DNA of 64,000 bases from Fistularia commersonii (taxonomy: Eukaryota; Chordata; Actinopteri; Syngnathiformes; Fistulariidae), in contig JBBMNZ010000019.1 in NCBI GenBank assembly GCA_037954325.1, positions 8,570,501 to 8,634,500 on the forward strand, written 5' to 3'. The notes under the pieces were generated by a model. It was given only the letters and a program-made list of their open reading frames with translations, ran no database searches and was not told the origin of the DNA. Each line of letters begins with the position of its first letter. Positions within the stretch are counted from its first letter, which is position 1. Shown piece after piece: positions 1 through 11,229 of this stretch. The position numbers were made by a program, and so were the translations under genes.

Positions 1-1640
1 AGGCTCTTATGTGATCGGGTAGTTCAGAGTACAGGGGGACAGAAAAAACATAAAGACAAAGCCTCAAGTCATGACTACCACTTACAACGAATTAGTCATT
101 AAACCAAGTGTAGGAGACGAGATTTTTTGTCCCTTGACACCTATTGAGTAAATGCAGCAACCAAAAGAGGATGAAACTACAAAGGATAATATCAGGCAAG
201 ATTCCTTGGGCACACTGAGACCATAATTGGATTAGAAGGCTGCAGACAGAAAAAGAAATACTGAGTAACGAGCTTTTGCCATTTTTTTTTCCTTTTGTGT
301 GGTTGGAGGTAATTATGTCTAATCAATGCAGGCAAGATGCAGAGAGCTGCGAATGAAACAAACTCTCTCCAGGTACCAACCATTCCAAATCTGCTTACAT
401 ATCTGTAAAGTAGGGCTAATGAAGCAGTACTTTAAGGATGCATTTTTTCGTCGGGAGCAACAGGGGGCAAAAATATTGGTTTCAGATTATATGAATTATT
501 TGTCGTGTCACTTTCACTTTGTTACAAAGCAACATTAAGTAATAATATGCTTTAGGGTAAGGCTAAAATGCATTTGTTACAATAGCATGGTTGTGCACCG
601 AGGAATAACTGTGTAAGCTATGAAACCTCTAACTGTGACCCTCTTGCATTTAACTTGCTTTTGATTTATCAATTTTCATTGGTCAATGCATAATGCATAT
701 GTTTTTCATTTCCATTCCCCAACAGGAACGTTGATAACAAGAGAAGGATAATACTTGATTCCCACTGAAAAAAATCTAGGCGTACATAAGGTTACGATAA
801 AAGACGTGTTGTATCATTACATAAGCAGGTAAACATAATTACATTATGAAAAGAAAGATGTAGTAGTCATTTATCCACAAACATTAATAGGAATGGCTAT
901 CATGTTTATGTTCTCCCCTAAAATACAGTAGCAACACACATGAGTGATTAGCAAAAGCATCAAGACATAAAATTCACCATGATATAAAACCTGTGGACAG
1001 CAAATGTAGCAACATAGTTTTGTTTTGACTGCTCTATTCTGCCTTCGTTTGCCACAGTCAAGTAAAAGCGCTTATTTCTCTCTGAATTTGACAGTGTGAG
1101 TCATTACTGAAATCCAATTTGCCCGCGAGCATTTATGCTGCTCACTTTAGTTGTGTCTTTTTGTTGACATAAAGAGCTGCCTCTTTCTGTCCCTGGCATG
1201 ATACTCATTCTCCTAAAATCAGTTGTTGAAGGGGGCAGAGTGGACAAGAAACCACTTTTATCAATGCTAACAGGCAACAAAGATATTCTCCCACTAGGTC
1301 ATGAAGAGAGAAGAGAAACTTGGGTGGATGTCTTGACATTATAATTCTTGGATCAGCAGACTTTGCCTTTTCCTTCATGATTTATACCTGAGGCACATGC
1401 TATCACCTCGTCATATGCTAAGCTTGATAGTGTATTCCATTATACTATGCCATATTCATTTAACATTCAGTAAATACAGGAAAGAAATTCTACAACAGAG
1501 GACAACCATCTGAATTTACAGCTCATGTTATCCATAAATCATACGTAGAGTATATATGTGGGCTGTGAATTACCGTCATTTTTTTTTGGCCATTTCCCCA
1601 TCGGGTAAAAAAGACACTTTCACACAAAACAAGCATTTCC
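1..1640. other. Unannotated AT-rich sequence
   Basis: I see no gene, RNA or recognisable transposon here. The short open frames at 192-538 are low-complexity and match nothing I know. A poly(T) run precedes the LINE end near 1580. Confidence 0.5.
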
Positions 1641-2207
1641 TCAATCACACCTTTGTCTTAAACTGATTGGTAAAACTCCCATGCCCCCTTGAAGACCCTG
1701 CAGAGGGTATAGAGCGGATCCACAGTTCGACGACCCAGTGGACCCTCTTCTCCAGCACTGCTGAATAGACCTTACCAGCGAGGCTGAGGAGTGTGATCCC
1801 CCTGTAGTTGGAGCACATCCTCCGATCCCCATTCTTAAAGGGGGATCGCCATCTCGGTCTGCCAGTCCAGTAGCACTCTCCCCGACATCCAAGCAGTGCA
1901 ACAGAGCTGTGTCAGCCAGGACAGTCAAGACCATCTTATGGTCGCAGCTCCGGTCTGCTGCATTGACAATGGAAGCACAGAACATGGCCCATTTGGTTTC
2001 AATGTCCCCTGCTTCCCTCGGGACCACCTGGTGCTGAGCAGTTGGCACCTGGACATGCAGCCGCAAGTCCGGCAATATTACCATAAAGTCAATCAAATAA
2101 CTGTGGCCTAAGGTGTGTTGGTGCCAAGTGCACATATGGACACCTTTGTGCCTGAACATGGTGTTCGTTATGGACAATCCATGACGAGGACAGAAGTCCA
2201 ATAACAA
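1641..2207 (-). pseudogene. LINE A endonuclease C-terminus fused to RT fragment
   Basis: This 188-codon open frame is the longest relic of the family A LINE. Its first 45 residues are the C-terminal half of the APE endonuclease, including CTWHQHTLG and the IDF motif. The middle is in a shifted frame relative to the ancestral protein and is mostly nonsense. In the other two frames of the same stretch the RT palm start is visible (KNGDRRMCSNYRGITLLS). The frame therefore stays open through pseudogene decay and does not indicate a real protein. Cleavage and reverse transcription functions are known for the family; neither can be intact here. Confidence 0.75.
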
Positions 2208-2243
2208 GAGACCGGTTGGGTTCAGATCGGTGGGGCGTTCCTC

Positions 2244-2615
2244 CTAATCAGACCCTTCCAAGTTGTACTGTTGTTGCCAAGTCTCCGAGCATAACGAGGG
2301 AGTCCCTAGGGAGTCCCTAGTAGGAGCGCTCTCTAGCAGCCCCTCTCGGGACCCCAAGAAGGGTGGGTAAACTGAACTGTTGTTGGGTGCATAGCCACAA
2401 ACAACAGTCAGAACCCGTCCTCCCACCTCAAGGTGGAGGGAGGCTACCCTCTTGTTCACCAGGTTGAACCCTAACATGCAGGCGCAGAGATGGGGGGCAA
2501 TCAATATACCCACATCTGCCCGGCGCCTCTCATCAGAGGCAACTTCAGAACAAAGAGAGATCTGATTCCAGACCCCATGCTGTGCATCGAGGTGAGTCCG
2601 ACTATATATAGTCAT
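2244..2615 (-). pseudogene. LINE A APE-endonuclease N-terminal fragment
   Basis: A 123-codon frame covering the middle of the LINE endonuclease. Recognisable pieces are the RRADVGILIAPHL segment, followed by NLVNKRVASLHLEVGGRVLTVVCGYAPN and YPPFLGSREGLLESAPTRDS. The expected catalytic block after this (GDFNAHVG-type) is absent or frameshifted around 2280-2250. There, a 13-base unit 'gggagtccctag' is present twice in tandem at about 2300-2325, which could account for the shift. It lies directly upstream, in minus orientation, of the 1641-2207 fragment. Confidence 0.75.
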
Positions 2616-3065
2616 AATCTCTAAGCGTGATCTCTAAGAGGTGACATTCCATGATCCAAAACCTTCAGCAGCTGAGGATCGGACCACCAAGGTCCCCCGC
2701 TCCAGCTACCGCCCAGCTCACACGGCACCTGACCCCCTTGGCCCTTCCTGTGGGTTGTGAGCCAAGGGGACGAGAGACCCATGTCCGGCCGAACCCCACT
2801 GGTAGAGACCCAGGCACCAGGCACTCGCTGCCAAGCTCCGTCGCCGGGCCTGGCTCCGGGTGGGCTCCAGTGACCCGCATCCGGGCAAGAGAAAACTGGG
2901 TCCTATGGTTTTCTTCTTTATTGGAGGTTCTTCTAGCCACACTTTGTCTGGTCCCTCACCTAGGACCTGTTTACCTTGGGTGACCCTTCCTGGAGCTTAA
3001 AGCCCCCAACAACATAACTCTCAGGATCACTGGATAACAAAAACCCCTCAACCACGGCAGCTCAC

Positions 3066-5516
3066 CGAGTGGCCACATATTCATGTCTAGTGTCTCTTAT
3101 TCAGCGAATAACACCTCTCCTATGTCTGACTGCAGATGGAAACAATGTACACTAGAAGACCACCCCAAGATGATTCAAAATTCTGCTACAGATAAATGTT
3201 GATAATAGAGGAAATTTCAGGAAAATATTTGAATGACAGCCCAGACTGCATTTTGTGATGTGAGCTTCCTAGGACATAGCGTAATCAAAAAAATAAGCAA
3301 TACAAAGCCTAGTGATGAGATACCACGCAGATTCAAACAGTAACTGATTAATGTCAGTCCCTCACACATTCTGGCCCTCTAGATGACAGGAGTGGATAGC
3401 CATTCTTATGCCAGTAAGATTAATGCATTTTTGATTGAAAATTGCTTCCTGAAAGTATGCTGCAGAATGTTATAAGATTAACAAAAGGATTCACAATGGT
3501 CATAAGTCAGTGAATGTCAGCTGGGATTGTTTCCATCTCATTGTTTTCCGGGTATTTTCAGCCCAACACAAAGCTAATAGTACTGTCATTCTGCAATCTG
3601 ATGATGAATTAAACATCAAGTGTTGAATAGCCTCAAAACAAATGTACATACAGTACACCTTTTGTGCAGTCTTTTGCTCTCACATTATGTAAGCAGAAAA
3701 AAACTAGTTCCTGTACAGAAAAACTTGTTTTTTCCATTAAATAGCAAACAAATAGTGCTCATTTTGATGGAAATGGGTATTGCCAAAAATTGATTTTCAT
3801 GAGATGTTATACATTCTTGCAATAATTTATGTTATATACTCAGTTGGAGCTCCATTTACAAGCAACCCCCCATGATTTGCCATTTCAACACACTCCATGA
3901 CACTATTTCCCAAGCGGTCAGGTGTTGAAACTACTGGGGCGGCAAAGCTTATCCTATCTCCCCTTCCAGAAACCAAAATGGACTCTTCTGATAAATGATT
4001 AGCTTAATGAGGAATCATGACCCAGATCAAAAGCAAGCTAATGTCAACAATCTGTGTTGTCCATCTGTCTCATTACCCATCTAACCTCCTAACTCAGTTC
4101 ACACCCAGAGAAAAGCTGGTTCCTGTAAAAATCCAGCTGTGGATAAGTCTCTGCCCAATCTTCAGTTATCAAAGATTTTCAAGACTCAAATCCATTTTAC
4201 CTCTCTTCACTTCCATAACAACTATATAGTTTATGTATGTATAAATCATGACATGCTGTTAAACAAGAGGGGGACACAAGTCTGAACGCTTCAAAAGTAT
4301 GTATCATTTGACCCTAGAACTGAAAACCAGATAAAGTCAAAAGCCAGTGTAACACCAGATAAATAACTGGTACCCTTAAAATGTACACAATTCATGGGTA
4401 ACTGATTTCAATGGAGACGTATGAAATGAATGTGTATAATGTATATAGCCATACATGGACATTCATTGCCCATGTATAACATTACAAGACTACAAATATC
4501 AGAAAGCAGATCAGTTAAGCTTTTTCTGGCTTGGCCATGTTATCACCTTTACCGAACTAATTTTTCGGATTTTGTGGAACAAGATCCCATTTCAGTTAAC
4601 AGTAATCAAGGATAGGCTTGTAAAACCAACTGCATATATTTCCACAAAGAAAGAGGGAAAAAAAAACACATATGTATCAATGCAATACACCAACACATAT
4701 CAGGGAAGAAAATTTAAAAAGGTGCTGACTTGTGGTGCTTTAGTCTATGTACTGTATAACTTGGTGTATCGGACTCTGGGTTAGGTTACTTGTAGAGAAA
4801 ATCTATCAAGGGTCATGTTCTAAGTTAAATGCATATGCACTTACTCATAAAAAAATTTGAGATGGCAGTAAACAGTATCTCCTTATGTAATAGTTTGTAA
4901 TGTAGAAGCATGATTTTGGAGTTAAAATCAACATGACTCTGAAACACAGGTGATTAGAGGGAGCCCCGCCTGGGAGGACTAGTAAGCAAAAATTTGTTTT
5001 AATGTCTGTCTCGTTTGATGCTAAAAAAGCACAAACAATTATATTTCTTTGAAAATTGGAATTTATAACACATAATTTAACACAGGGGGCCGCTATTGTT
5101 TTCCTAGTGCAATGCATGTTGGGTTGATGATGTGTACAGGTTGCCCCTGTTAACAATAATGTTATTGTGCTGCTTTTGGGAGCAGTTCCCAGTCCAAGAG
5201 AAACAAAGGAAATGATGCTAGTCTGCACAGCTTTCTAAGGGACAAGAAGTGAAGACAGGAATGGGAAATTGCTTGTGGATGTACACAACTTCCCAAGGAT
5301 CCACAGCTGTGTTCCCGCCGCTTCTCTCCAGATGCTTATGATGCATTAAGCTGAACTAAACTGCCGAAAGAGCTCACAGGTGCTGCTAGTTTCAAATGGA
5401 CACCAAAGCCAAACGTTGTCACTACATTTTTCTTTTAAAAGTATGCAATGGGTCCTCAAGAAATGAGTGTGCCCAACTTGAAAAAAAACCTAGACAGATG
5501 CTGGATGCATCTTAAG
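3066..5516. other. Unannotated AT-rich sequence
   Basis: No transposon or gene that I can name. Around 4950-5210 there is a slightly GC-richer block ('gagggagccccgcctggg' and a CCCCTGTTAACAATAATGTTATTG-like hairpin near 5150) that might be an unrecognised dispersed repeat. Confidence 0.4.
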
Positions 5517-6033
5517 ATCAGATATACTTTATTGATCCCCATAGAGGAAATTCTTTTGCCAAAGCTGCGTAAAAAGTTCAGTATCAATAAATATGGGTAT
5601 AAATAGAGAGAAAATTGAAGAAAATTAAAAGATAGCAAAAGACATTCACAAATAAATAGACAGAAGAGTGAACGACAACAACAAGGATAAGAATAGACAA
5701 CAGAATGAAGAATGAAGGGGGAGGGCCAGGGTGAGAATAAACAACCAAAATGACAATAACAGGGATAAGAACATACACATAGTGACAATAGCAATGACAA
5801 AAATAAACGGGATGCAAATGGACAGACCAACAAGGATAAAAATAAACAACAGAATTCGGACATGATGTGTGAATGGGTGAGGTAGTGGTAGTACAGATGC
5901 ACCTCTGGCCGATCAGGGTTGTGTGCCGTCAAGACTCTTATTATATAGTCTGATGACCGTGGACACAAAGGAGCGCTTAAAGCATTCAGTTCTGCACCAG
6001 GTGGGATGAGCCGTTAGCTGAATGAGCTGCCAA

Positions 6034-6333
6034 TCAGCCATAGCTCATCGTGCAGGGGATGGGAAGTATTGTCCAGAATATCTGGACAATAGTATTGTCC
6101 AGTTTCTCCTTAACCCTCCCCACTGCCACTGATTGAAGATGGTCCAAGTTTAGTCCCACCACCATGCGGGCTTTCCTCACTAGCTTGTTTAGCCTGTTGA
6201 CCTCACCAGTCCTGGCACCGCTCCACCAGAACACTAAAGCGAAGAAGAGTGTGGTGGCAACCATGGACTGGTAAAAGGTCTTGAGGAGCCCGCTACAGAC
6301 GCGAAATGACCTCAGTCTCCTGAGGAAGAACAT
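6034..6333 (-). pseudogene. LINE B reverse transcriptase C-terminal relic
   Basis: A 99-codon frame holding the conserved post-palm region of the family B protein: FLRRLRSFRVCSGLLKTFYQ, then ALVFWWSGARTGEVNRLNKL, then GLNLDHLQSVAVGRVKEKLD. The paralogous copy at 51.9 kb shows nearly the same words (LNLDHLQLVAVGRVKDKLG), which proves a shared family. The frame leaves the ancestral one at a duplicated inverted segment (6067-6102). There the ancestral LDN...HPLH reading continues in a different frame. Confidence 0.8.
6068..6102. repeat. Inverted repeat with partial reduplication inside LINE B
   Basis: ATTGTCCAG (6068-6076), five-base spacer, CTGGACAAT (6082-6090), then AGTATTGTCCAG again (6091-6102). 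It replaces the LDN codons of the LINE and shifts the reading frame. It looks like a local template-switch scar. Confidence 0.8.
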
Positions 6334-6545
6334 CCTGCTCCAAACCCTTCCTGTAGAGTGTATCTGTGCTGTATGTCCAGTCTAGTTTACTGTGGAACCC
6401 AAGCCATTTGTTGGAGTCCACCTCCTCACCATGGATGTTGATTTGATACGTGTCTCCTCAAATTACCTCCTTCAGGGTGAAGTTGTGTACTCAGCAGCTT
6501 GCCCTGAAGGCGCGTGGGTTGGATGCTGTTGAAGATGTAACCCCT

Positions 6546-7021
6546 ATGAATAAAGAGCTACTAAAATGTAGCAATATAGCGATTACAAAAAGATGGCGCA
6601 CTGGGCTGCCAAGAGAATAGTGAACTTTTTTTTTCCCTCTTCAGCCCCCGCTTTGAACGAGAGTTAATGAGCTCCTTACTCCTGAATTGAAAAAAGATAA
6701 AGAATAATTTAAAACGGATTATTTTCCATCCACTTAGTCTTTTAAGTTACCTTTATACCCGAAACAAAGGTTGATGCAAGAAAGCAAGACTGTGATCAAT
6801 TTTTATCGTATTGAGAACTCCGGCAAGTTGAGCACGTTTTTGTACTTTGCTAAAACAGCCCTTGCTAGCCACGCAGGGAGATTAACATTTAGCTTACTGA
6901 CAAGAAGGATTCCTATAAAGCCAGTCGAAGTAGATGTTGAGAATTGAGTTGTGAGTTATTAAAGTTACAATGCACTTCGCGTTAATGTTAGTGTTTAATC
7001 CACTTTGGTAAATGGGGTTTC
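6546..7021. other. Unidentified 475-bp segment replacing the middle of LINE B copy 1
   Basis: This stretch lies between the endonuclease part (ends ELMAVGLRPLRLPVRNP, minus) and the RT C-terminal part of LINE B copy 1, where the RT palm should be. It contains 'agatggcgcactgggctgcc' at about 6592, a word resembling the start of fish LINE 5' UTRs, followed by T-rich and non-coding sequence. It could be the 5' end of a second LINE in plus orientation, or filler from a repair event. I do not recognise it. Confidence 0.4.
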
Positions 7022-7705
7022 TCACGGGAAGTCGTAGAGGGCGAAGTCCCACCGCCATGAGCTCCACATGGGGATGCACACAGAGACCTTCAATGTGATA
7101 TGACCAGGGCTGCACCATTTCTCGTTGACGTAGACGGCAAGCCCTCCTCCTCTCCTCTTGCCGCTCTGCCTCCCCTGGTCAGCATGCGTCAGCGTGGAGC
7201 CAGAGCAGATCAACGGCATGTCCAGTTTGTTCACCTGTAGCCAGGTCTCTGAAGCACAGCACGCTACATCCCCTGTAGACAAGCTGGCTGTCAATGAGGG
7301 CTGCCAGTTTGTCCAATTTGTTGGCAAATGACCTCACGTTCCCCATGATGACCTGGGGCAGGAAGGGCTTGCATTTCCTCTCTCTTGGTCCACTCTCTCT
7401 CCTTTGCATCAGCTTTCCTCCTCCACCAGGTGCTCTGCCGTAGCTCCTTGGGGATGTCAGCAGGGCGTCCAGTTCCTTTCCTCCGTTGGAGAAGTTCCTC
7501 CTGGGTGTACTTTATCGTTTTTCTGTTTTTGTAAGGGAAACACCGTGGCAAGTAACATAATGTGCCAGAGAAATAGTGTCTAGTCCCACCCGTGAGAGAG
7601 GAGTGGATGGGTAAACAAATAAGTCCTGAAAGTGAAGAGCGAGGTTAAAATAATAGGAGCTGCTGTGACAGGCTGCTGTTTTCCAGTGCCATCTTGAACA
7701 AAAAC
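7022..7705 (-). mobile_element. LINE family B copy 1, 5' half (5' UTR and endonuclease)
   Basis: Minus-strand 5' part of the same L2/CR1-like LINE. The element starts near 7705 with CAAGATGGCACTGGAA, a typical LINE 5' end. The leader region reads IKYTQEELLQRR and ADIPKELRQSTWWRRKADAK. The APE endonuclease starts with IMGNVRSFANKLDKLAALID, then YRGCSVLCFRDLATG, GGGLAVYVNEKWCSPGHIT and VSVCIPMW. It is spread over three frames (7551-7291, 7409-7179, 7327-7022), so at least two frameshifts exist. The final catalytic segments and the RT palm are missing. Confidence 0.85.
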
Positions 7706-8570
7706 AAATGGTAACTGGGGATCCCTTTAGGTTTATACAGTTATGTTCAAAGCACTAATAAGGTCTGATTATTTTTATTCTCATATCACTGGGGGTAAAG
7801 GATCAAGAGCTAAAGTATAAGCATTGTGAGAATACATTCAAAATGTATCATTCATTTTAAAAAGCTATATTTCACACACAAAAGACATCCATACTGAGCA
7901 TGCAACTCATCCCAAAATGCGAATTTTTTTTTCCAATTAGCTTTTTTTTTTTTTTAGCCCCTGGCTCAGAGGACATGTTGATACAAATCATACAAAATAA
8001 ATTGACCTTATTTTACATAAGAGGCTTTCAGTAAATAGTTTTCAGTAATTAGAGAAATTAAAGCTTGTCCTTGAAAATATCACCTTAAATATAAGAGAAC
8101 CTCTTTGTATGTCAGACTGAGGAATCATGAAGGTGTCATGTGACATCACATGCAGGCAATTTTAAGGATAATGTTGAGTGATGCAGTGAAATGGCTCACA
8201 AAATGAAGTCCTGCTCACTTGAGCATCACTGTACTCTGCACAATCCATTTGAATTATCTTCACTCTGGCAAAAACCTTGTGCACCATACAACGTTCATGT
8301 AAGTGAATTTTATATCCTTCGTGCTATCTGTGAGAGGTGAAGCCAGAGGCTGTCATTTTAAACTTTTACAATACAGAGGTTTCAAGCTGTGACATGTGAA
8401 AAAGTCGCTCTAATCGTTCTGGTAAAATATATTGCCAATGTTTATCTGGCTGTCCAGAACCATTTAGAAATAGTATACAAAGAGCAATCATTGTCATTAT
8501 CCTGGCAAATTGACTTTGCTGCTTAACTTGGGTGATGTCTGTTGAAGTTGTCAAAGCTTTTTGTAGAAAC
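7706..8570. other. Unannotated AT-rich sequence with poly(T) tracts
   Basis: Nothing recognised. T tracts occur at about 7926 and 7944-7957. Confidence 0.5.
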
Positions 8571-9090
8571 TACCTCATCCAGGTGTTGGTCTAAGCTGTT
8601 TATGCAAATGAGTTGTTGGGCAGCAATTGGGTTGAATGGGGCTACCACGTTATATGTGTTCATCATTTGGGGAACAAGCATACCAATCCATGGGACTCAC
8701 CTGAGTTGGAATCTCAATCTGTTGTGGGCCACATCCTAAGGGGCAGTTTTGCCTCAAAGGAAGCCCACTGGGCAGTCCCAGACCACATGTTTGATGTTGC
8801 GGTTGATGGCTGGCCACCCAACTAATTCACAGCACTACTGCTTGAGTTTGACAATTCCCAAGTGCCCCCTTACGTGCCATTGCCAGTACAAGGCCATGCC
8901 ACCACATTGCCTCTCCCTGGCGTGAAGACAAGATCATTGGGGTAATGACGAAGACAGTCAGCCCAGCGGTGAAGCCATAGCGGCTTTTGGCATGTGCCAC
9001 AGTAGACAGCATTGTAGTGAGGGACTGATGATCAGTCCTAATAGCTAAGTGCTAACCATAGAGGAACACGTCTACACAAAGCCAGTGATG
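8571..9090 (-). mobile_element. Ty3/gypsy LTR-retrotransposon pol fragment (RNase H end, linker)
   Basis: Read on the minus strand, the RNase H C-terminus of a Ty3/gypsy pol is visible at about 9060-8880: HLAIRTDHQSLTTMLS, then (frame change) KPLWLHRWADCLRHY and LVFTPGRGNVVA. This matches the family pattern 'F.LRTDH..L..LL ... R..RW...L..Y.F.....PG..N..AD.LSR'. The last motif is eroded to VVAWPC. Downstream (8830-8600) the linker before integrase is only faintly readable and no HHCC zinc finger survives. RNase H would remove the RNA template strand during reverse transcription. There is at least one frameshift and several stops. No LTRs were found nearby. Confidence 0.7.
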
Positions 9091-9810
9091 TGCTGTGAGG
9101 TTCGTTGCTGGTGAGGCACTGACATCTTTGGGGTGAGATATACAATTGTAAGAACTCAAGAGTATGTTATTCCCTATTCAATATACAAGTGGCATATTAA
9201 CTGGTGATGTTTCATATCTCATCAGGATTCCTCTCTCTCACACCTACATACAACACGAACACAGATAGGAACACATTTCCCCAAGAAAGAATGTATCTAA
9301 AATAGTTGCAAGACAACTATTCAAAAAACAATTTCAAAAAAATATAGTGGTATGCAACACAATTTCAGTTTTGACCCACAATTAAACTCATAGTTGTTTT
9401 TAAAACTTTGAATTCCAGTGTTTTCATCAATATAAATACAGGGTGTTCTCTCATCAACAGAAGTATACAGAAGAGAAAAAAAATTACTGAAGTTTTTTTT
9501 TTTTTTTGTTTTTTTTTTAAACATAAAACTATTTGTGCTGTTATCAATAATTGCATACAAATGCATGCAATCATCCTTCTCCATGAAAAGCTCTGTTACT
9601 TTGCTGTGAAAGTCTTACTTGTTTTGTTTTATTTATACTATTTATTCTATCCTAAATACTTAAAGAAGGAAAGCAGCAACAAGTACCTGTCAGTTCAGGT
9701 ACTTCAGCTGCAGCACAGAACTTTACATTTTGTGTTTGGGATACTGAAGGAACATGAAGAGGTTTTGATGTTGCCCACCTCAGCCTGGCCTCTAGTTAGA
9801 CAAGGTTGCT
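9091..9810. other. AT-rich sequence with poly(T)/poly(A) tracts
   Basis: Nothing recognised apart from a long T tract at about 9493-9519. That tract keeps several spurious frames open on both strands. Confidence 0.5.
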
Positions 9811-10170
9811 GATGATCCATCCATCCATTATCTACCATTAGTCCTACACTTAGGGTTGTAGGCGATGCTGGAGCTATCTCAGCTGTTATTGGGCAACAGG
9901 CAGGGTAGATCCTGGACTGATGGCATGTGGCAGGGGCACATATAGAAACAACCAACTATTCACGCTCTCATTCAAACAGAATGAGATTTTCCCTTTTTTT
10001 TCCAATTAAAATTCTGCAGGTGTTTGGACTGTGAGAGTAAACCAGAGATCTGTAAGAAAACCTACGCAGACGAAGGGAGACCATGCAAACTCCCCACAGA
10101 ATTGAACAGAATCGAGTCGGAATCAAACCAATTGACCAATGTGACACCCGGCTGCTGATCAATTCCCTCC
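9811..10170 (+). repeat. CCATCCATTATCTACC dispersed repeat, near full length
   Basis: Starts with CCATCCATCCATTATCTACC and contains 'ctggagctatctcagctgttattgg', 'gggcacatatagaaacaacc', 'gtgagagtaaaccagag' and 'catgcaaactccccacagaa'. It ends in a region resembling 'cggctgctgatc'. This order of words is that of a very abundant teleost interspersed repeat. I do not assign it a class. It is about 20-25% diverged by eye. Other copies are at 16.2, 47.0 and 61.4 kb. Confidence 0.8.
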
Positions 10171-11196
10171 AAAGTCAAGCAAATTGAAAGACATGACATG
10201 CCAAGGCATGCTATGTGTAGAGTATGTGTAATATATAGCACATTTTTCACAAATATAAAATACCAAATTGCCAAAGTAAAATACAGGTCAAATACACTGC
10301 ACAGGAGGTAGGGCATTATCACAGTTGCAAACTTTTTTTTGTCCCCAATAGCAAGTTTCAAATATTAAAAGTGGAGCTAAAATTCAGACAATTATCATTG
10401 TTTAAAGTCATAATTACATATGTTAATTGTGACCCTCACAGAAGCTGTTTCAGCAGAGTAACTACAGAAAACATGATCTATCATAAGTACTATGCTCTTT
10501 GCAATTCTATGCCTGTGTAACCTATGACATATAAACAGCATATATTTATCACCATTATAAATTGAATTTGTCAGATAATTTTTCAAATTGTAATCATTGA
10601 ACAGTATCTCATAATCTGACATGCTCTATTGTTGAATGGTTGGATTGTATTGGGGGGGCGAGAATTTTGAGCAGCTTTAGGAGCTTTTTATTTCATAATT
10701 AATTGAGCAAATTCAAAGGTGGAGCTACTTCCCTCTTTAAGTTATTGAAAAACGTATTTAAAATAAGTTTTCATACGGAAAAGCCTTAAGTACTGCAATT
10801 GGTATACTTATATCTGATATAATCAAATGAAAATGATCATGGATAACTGAGTTGGCAAGAAAAGCAAACAATTATATCAGTATGAGAGACAAAGTACTGC
10901 AGTTTAATGAAAAGAGTGACAGTTGATGTTAACATTATTGTTTTATTTAGCATTTAACAACCTGCTCAAGTTTGCTAACTACATTTACATGGTTACTGTG
11001 CCTGTGTCTGAATGCCTAAGCACATACTTGGTTTAAATGTACACTGGCCCAGCCACAAAACAATATTGACTGCTAGAAAATACCATAAATGCATCCTTAG
11101 TAACACCTCCACCACCATATTATCATCACAGGAAGTCATCCAAGCAATAATTGTGATATCAACATTAAGTTTTGACAGCTACAATGACTATGTAAA

Positions 11197-11198
<2 letters not shown>
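10171..11198. other. Unannotated AT-rich sequence
   Basis: I see nothing nameable. A G8 run sits near 10650. Confidence 0.5.

Positions 11199-11227
<29 letters not shown>
11199..11227 (+). repeat. Poly(A) tract, 29 A
   Basis: Uninterrupted A29. It could be a retroposon tail, but the sequence just upstream (11010-11198) matches no element I recognise. Confidence 0.95.

Positions 11228-11229
<2 letters not shown>

Larger units (their letters stand above)
1641..3065 (-). mobile_element. LINE family A copy 1: 5' leader, endonuclease, RT scrap
   Basis: Degenerate non-LTR retrotransposon read on the minus strand. The non-coding 5' leader lies at about 3065-2700, followed by the endonuclease start (FGSWNVTS, near 2650). 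The APE-type endonuclease core is at 2615-2244 (VASLHLEVGGRVLTVVCGYAPN) and 2207-2060 (LLDFCPRHGLSITNTMF and CTWHQHTLGHSYLIDF). After a gap, the RT start at 1890-1641 shows LDWQTEMAIPL, a frameshift, then CSNYRGITLLSLAGKVYS. A small deletion follows before YTLCRVFKGAWEF, and all later RT motifs are missing. At least three frames and several stops are involved, so this is a dead copy. The family is the fish LINE whose endonuclease carries 'LLDFC..HGL.I.NTMF.HK'. I have not assigned a formal clade name. It is unusual that the 5' leader survives while the 3' two-thirds is lost. Confidence 0.85.
5517..6545 (-). mobile_element. LINE family B copy 1, 3' half (RT C-terminus and 3' UTR)
   Basis: Minus-strand 3' half of an L2/CR1-like LINE. 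The coding part at about 6480-5950 reads INIHGEEVD, then LGFHSKLDWTYSTDTLYRKG, then FLRRLRSFRVCSGLLKTFYQ and VNRLNKLVRKARMVVGLNL. It ends with CRTECFKRSFVSTVIRLYN after a frameshift at 6060-6105. The 3' UTR (5950-5530) is pyrimidine-rich on the minus strand, built of repeated 'TTATCCTTGTTG'-like words. It ends in the A-rich signal 'tttcctctatggggatcaat' and a short AAGATAC/ATCTT tail at 5510-5527. The same 3' UTR recurs at 22.5 kb and the same C-terminus at 51.9-52.8 kb. The clade name is inferred. Confidence 0.85.

Noticed and set aside
5456..5968. 170-codon open frame on the minus strand, the longest in its region
   Set aside because: It is read across the pyrimidine-rich 3' UTR of LINE B. 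Its composition is leucine/serine/phenylalanine repeats from UTR repeats; the same UTR is seen at 22.5 kb.
9408..9812. 134-codon plus-strand frame
   Set aside because: Kept open by a T tract encoding poly-Phe; the adjoining residues match no family.
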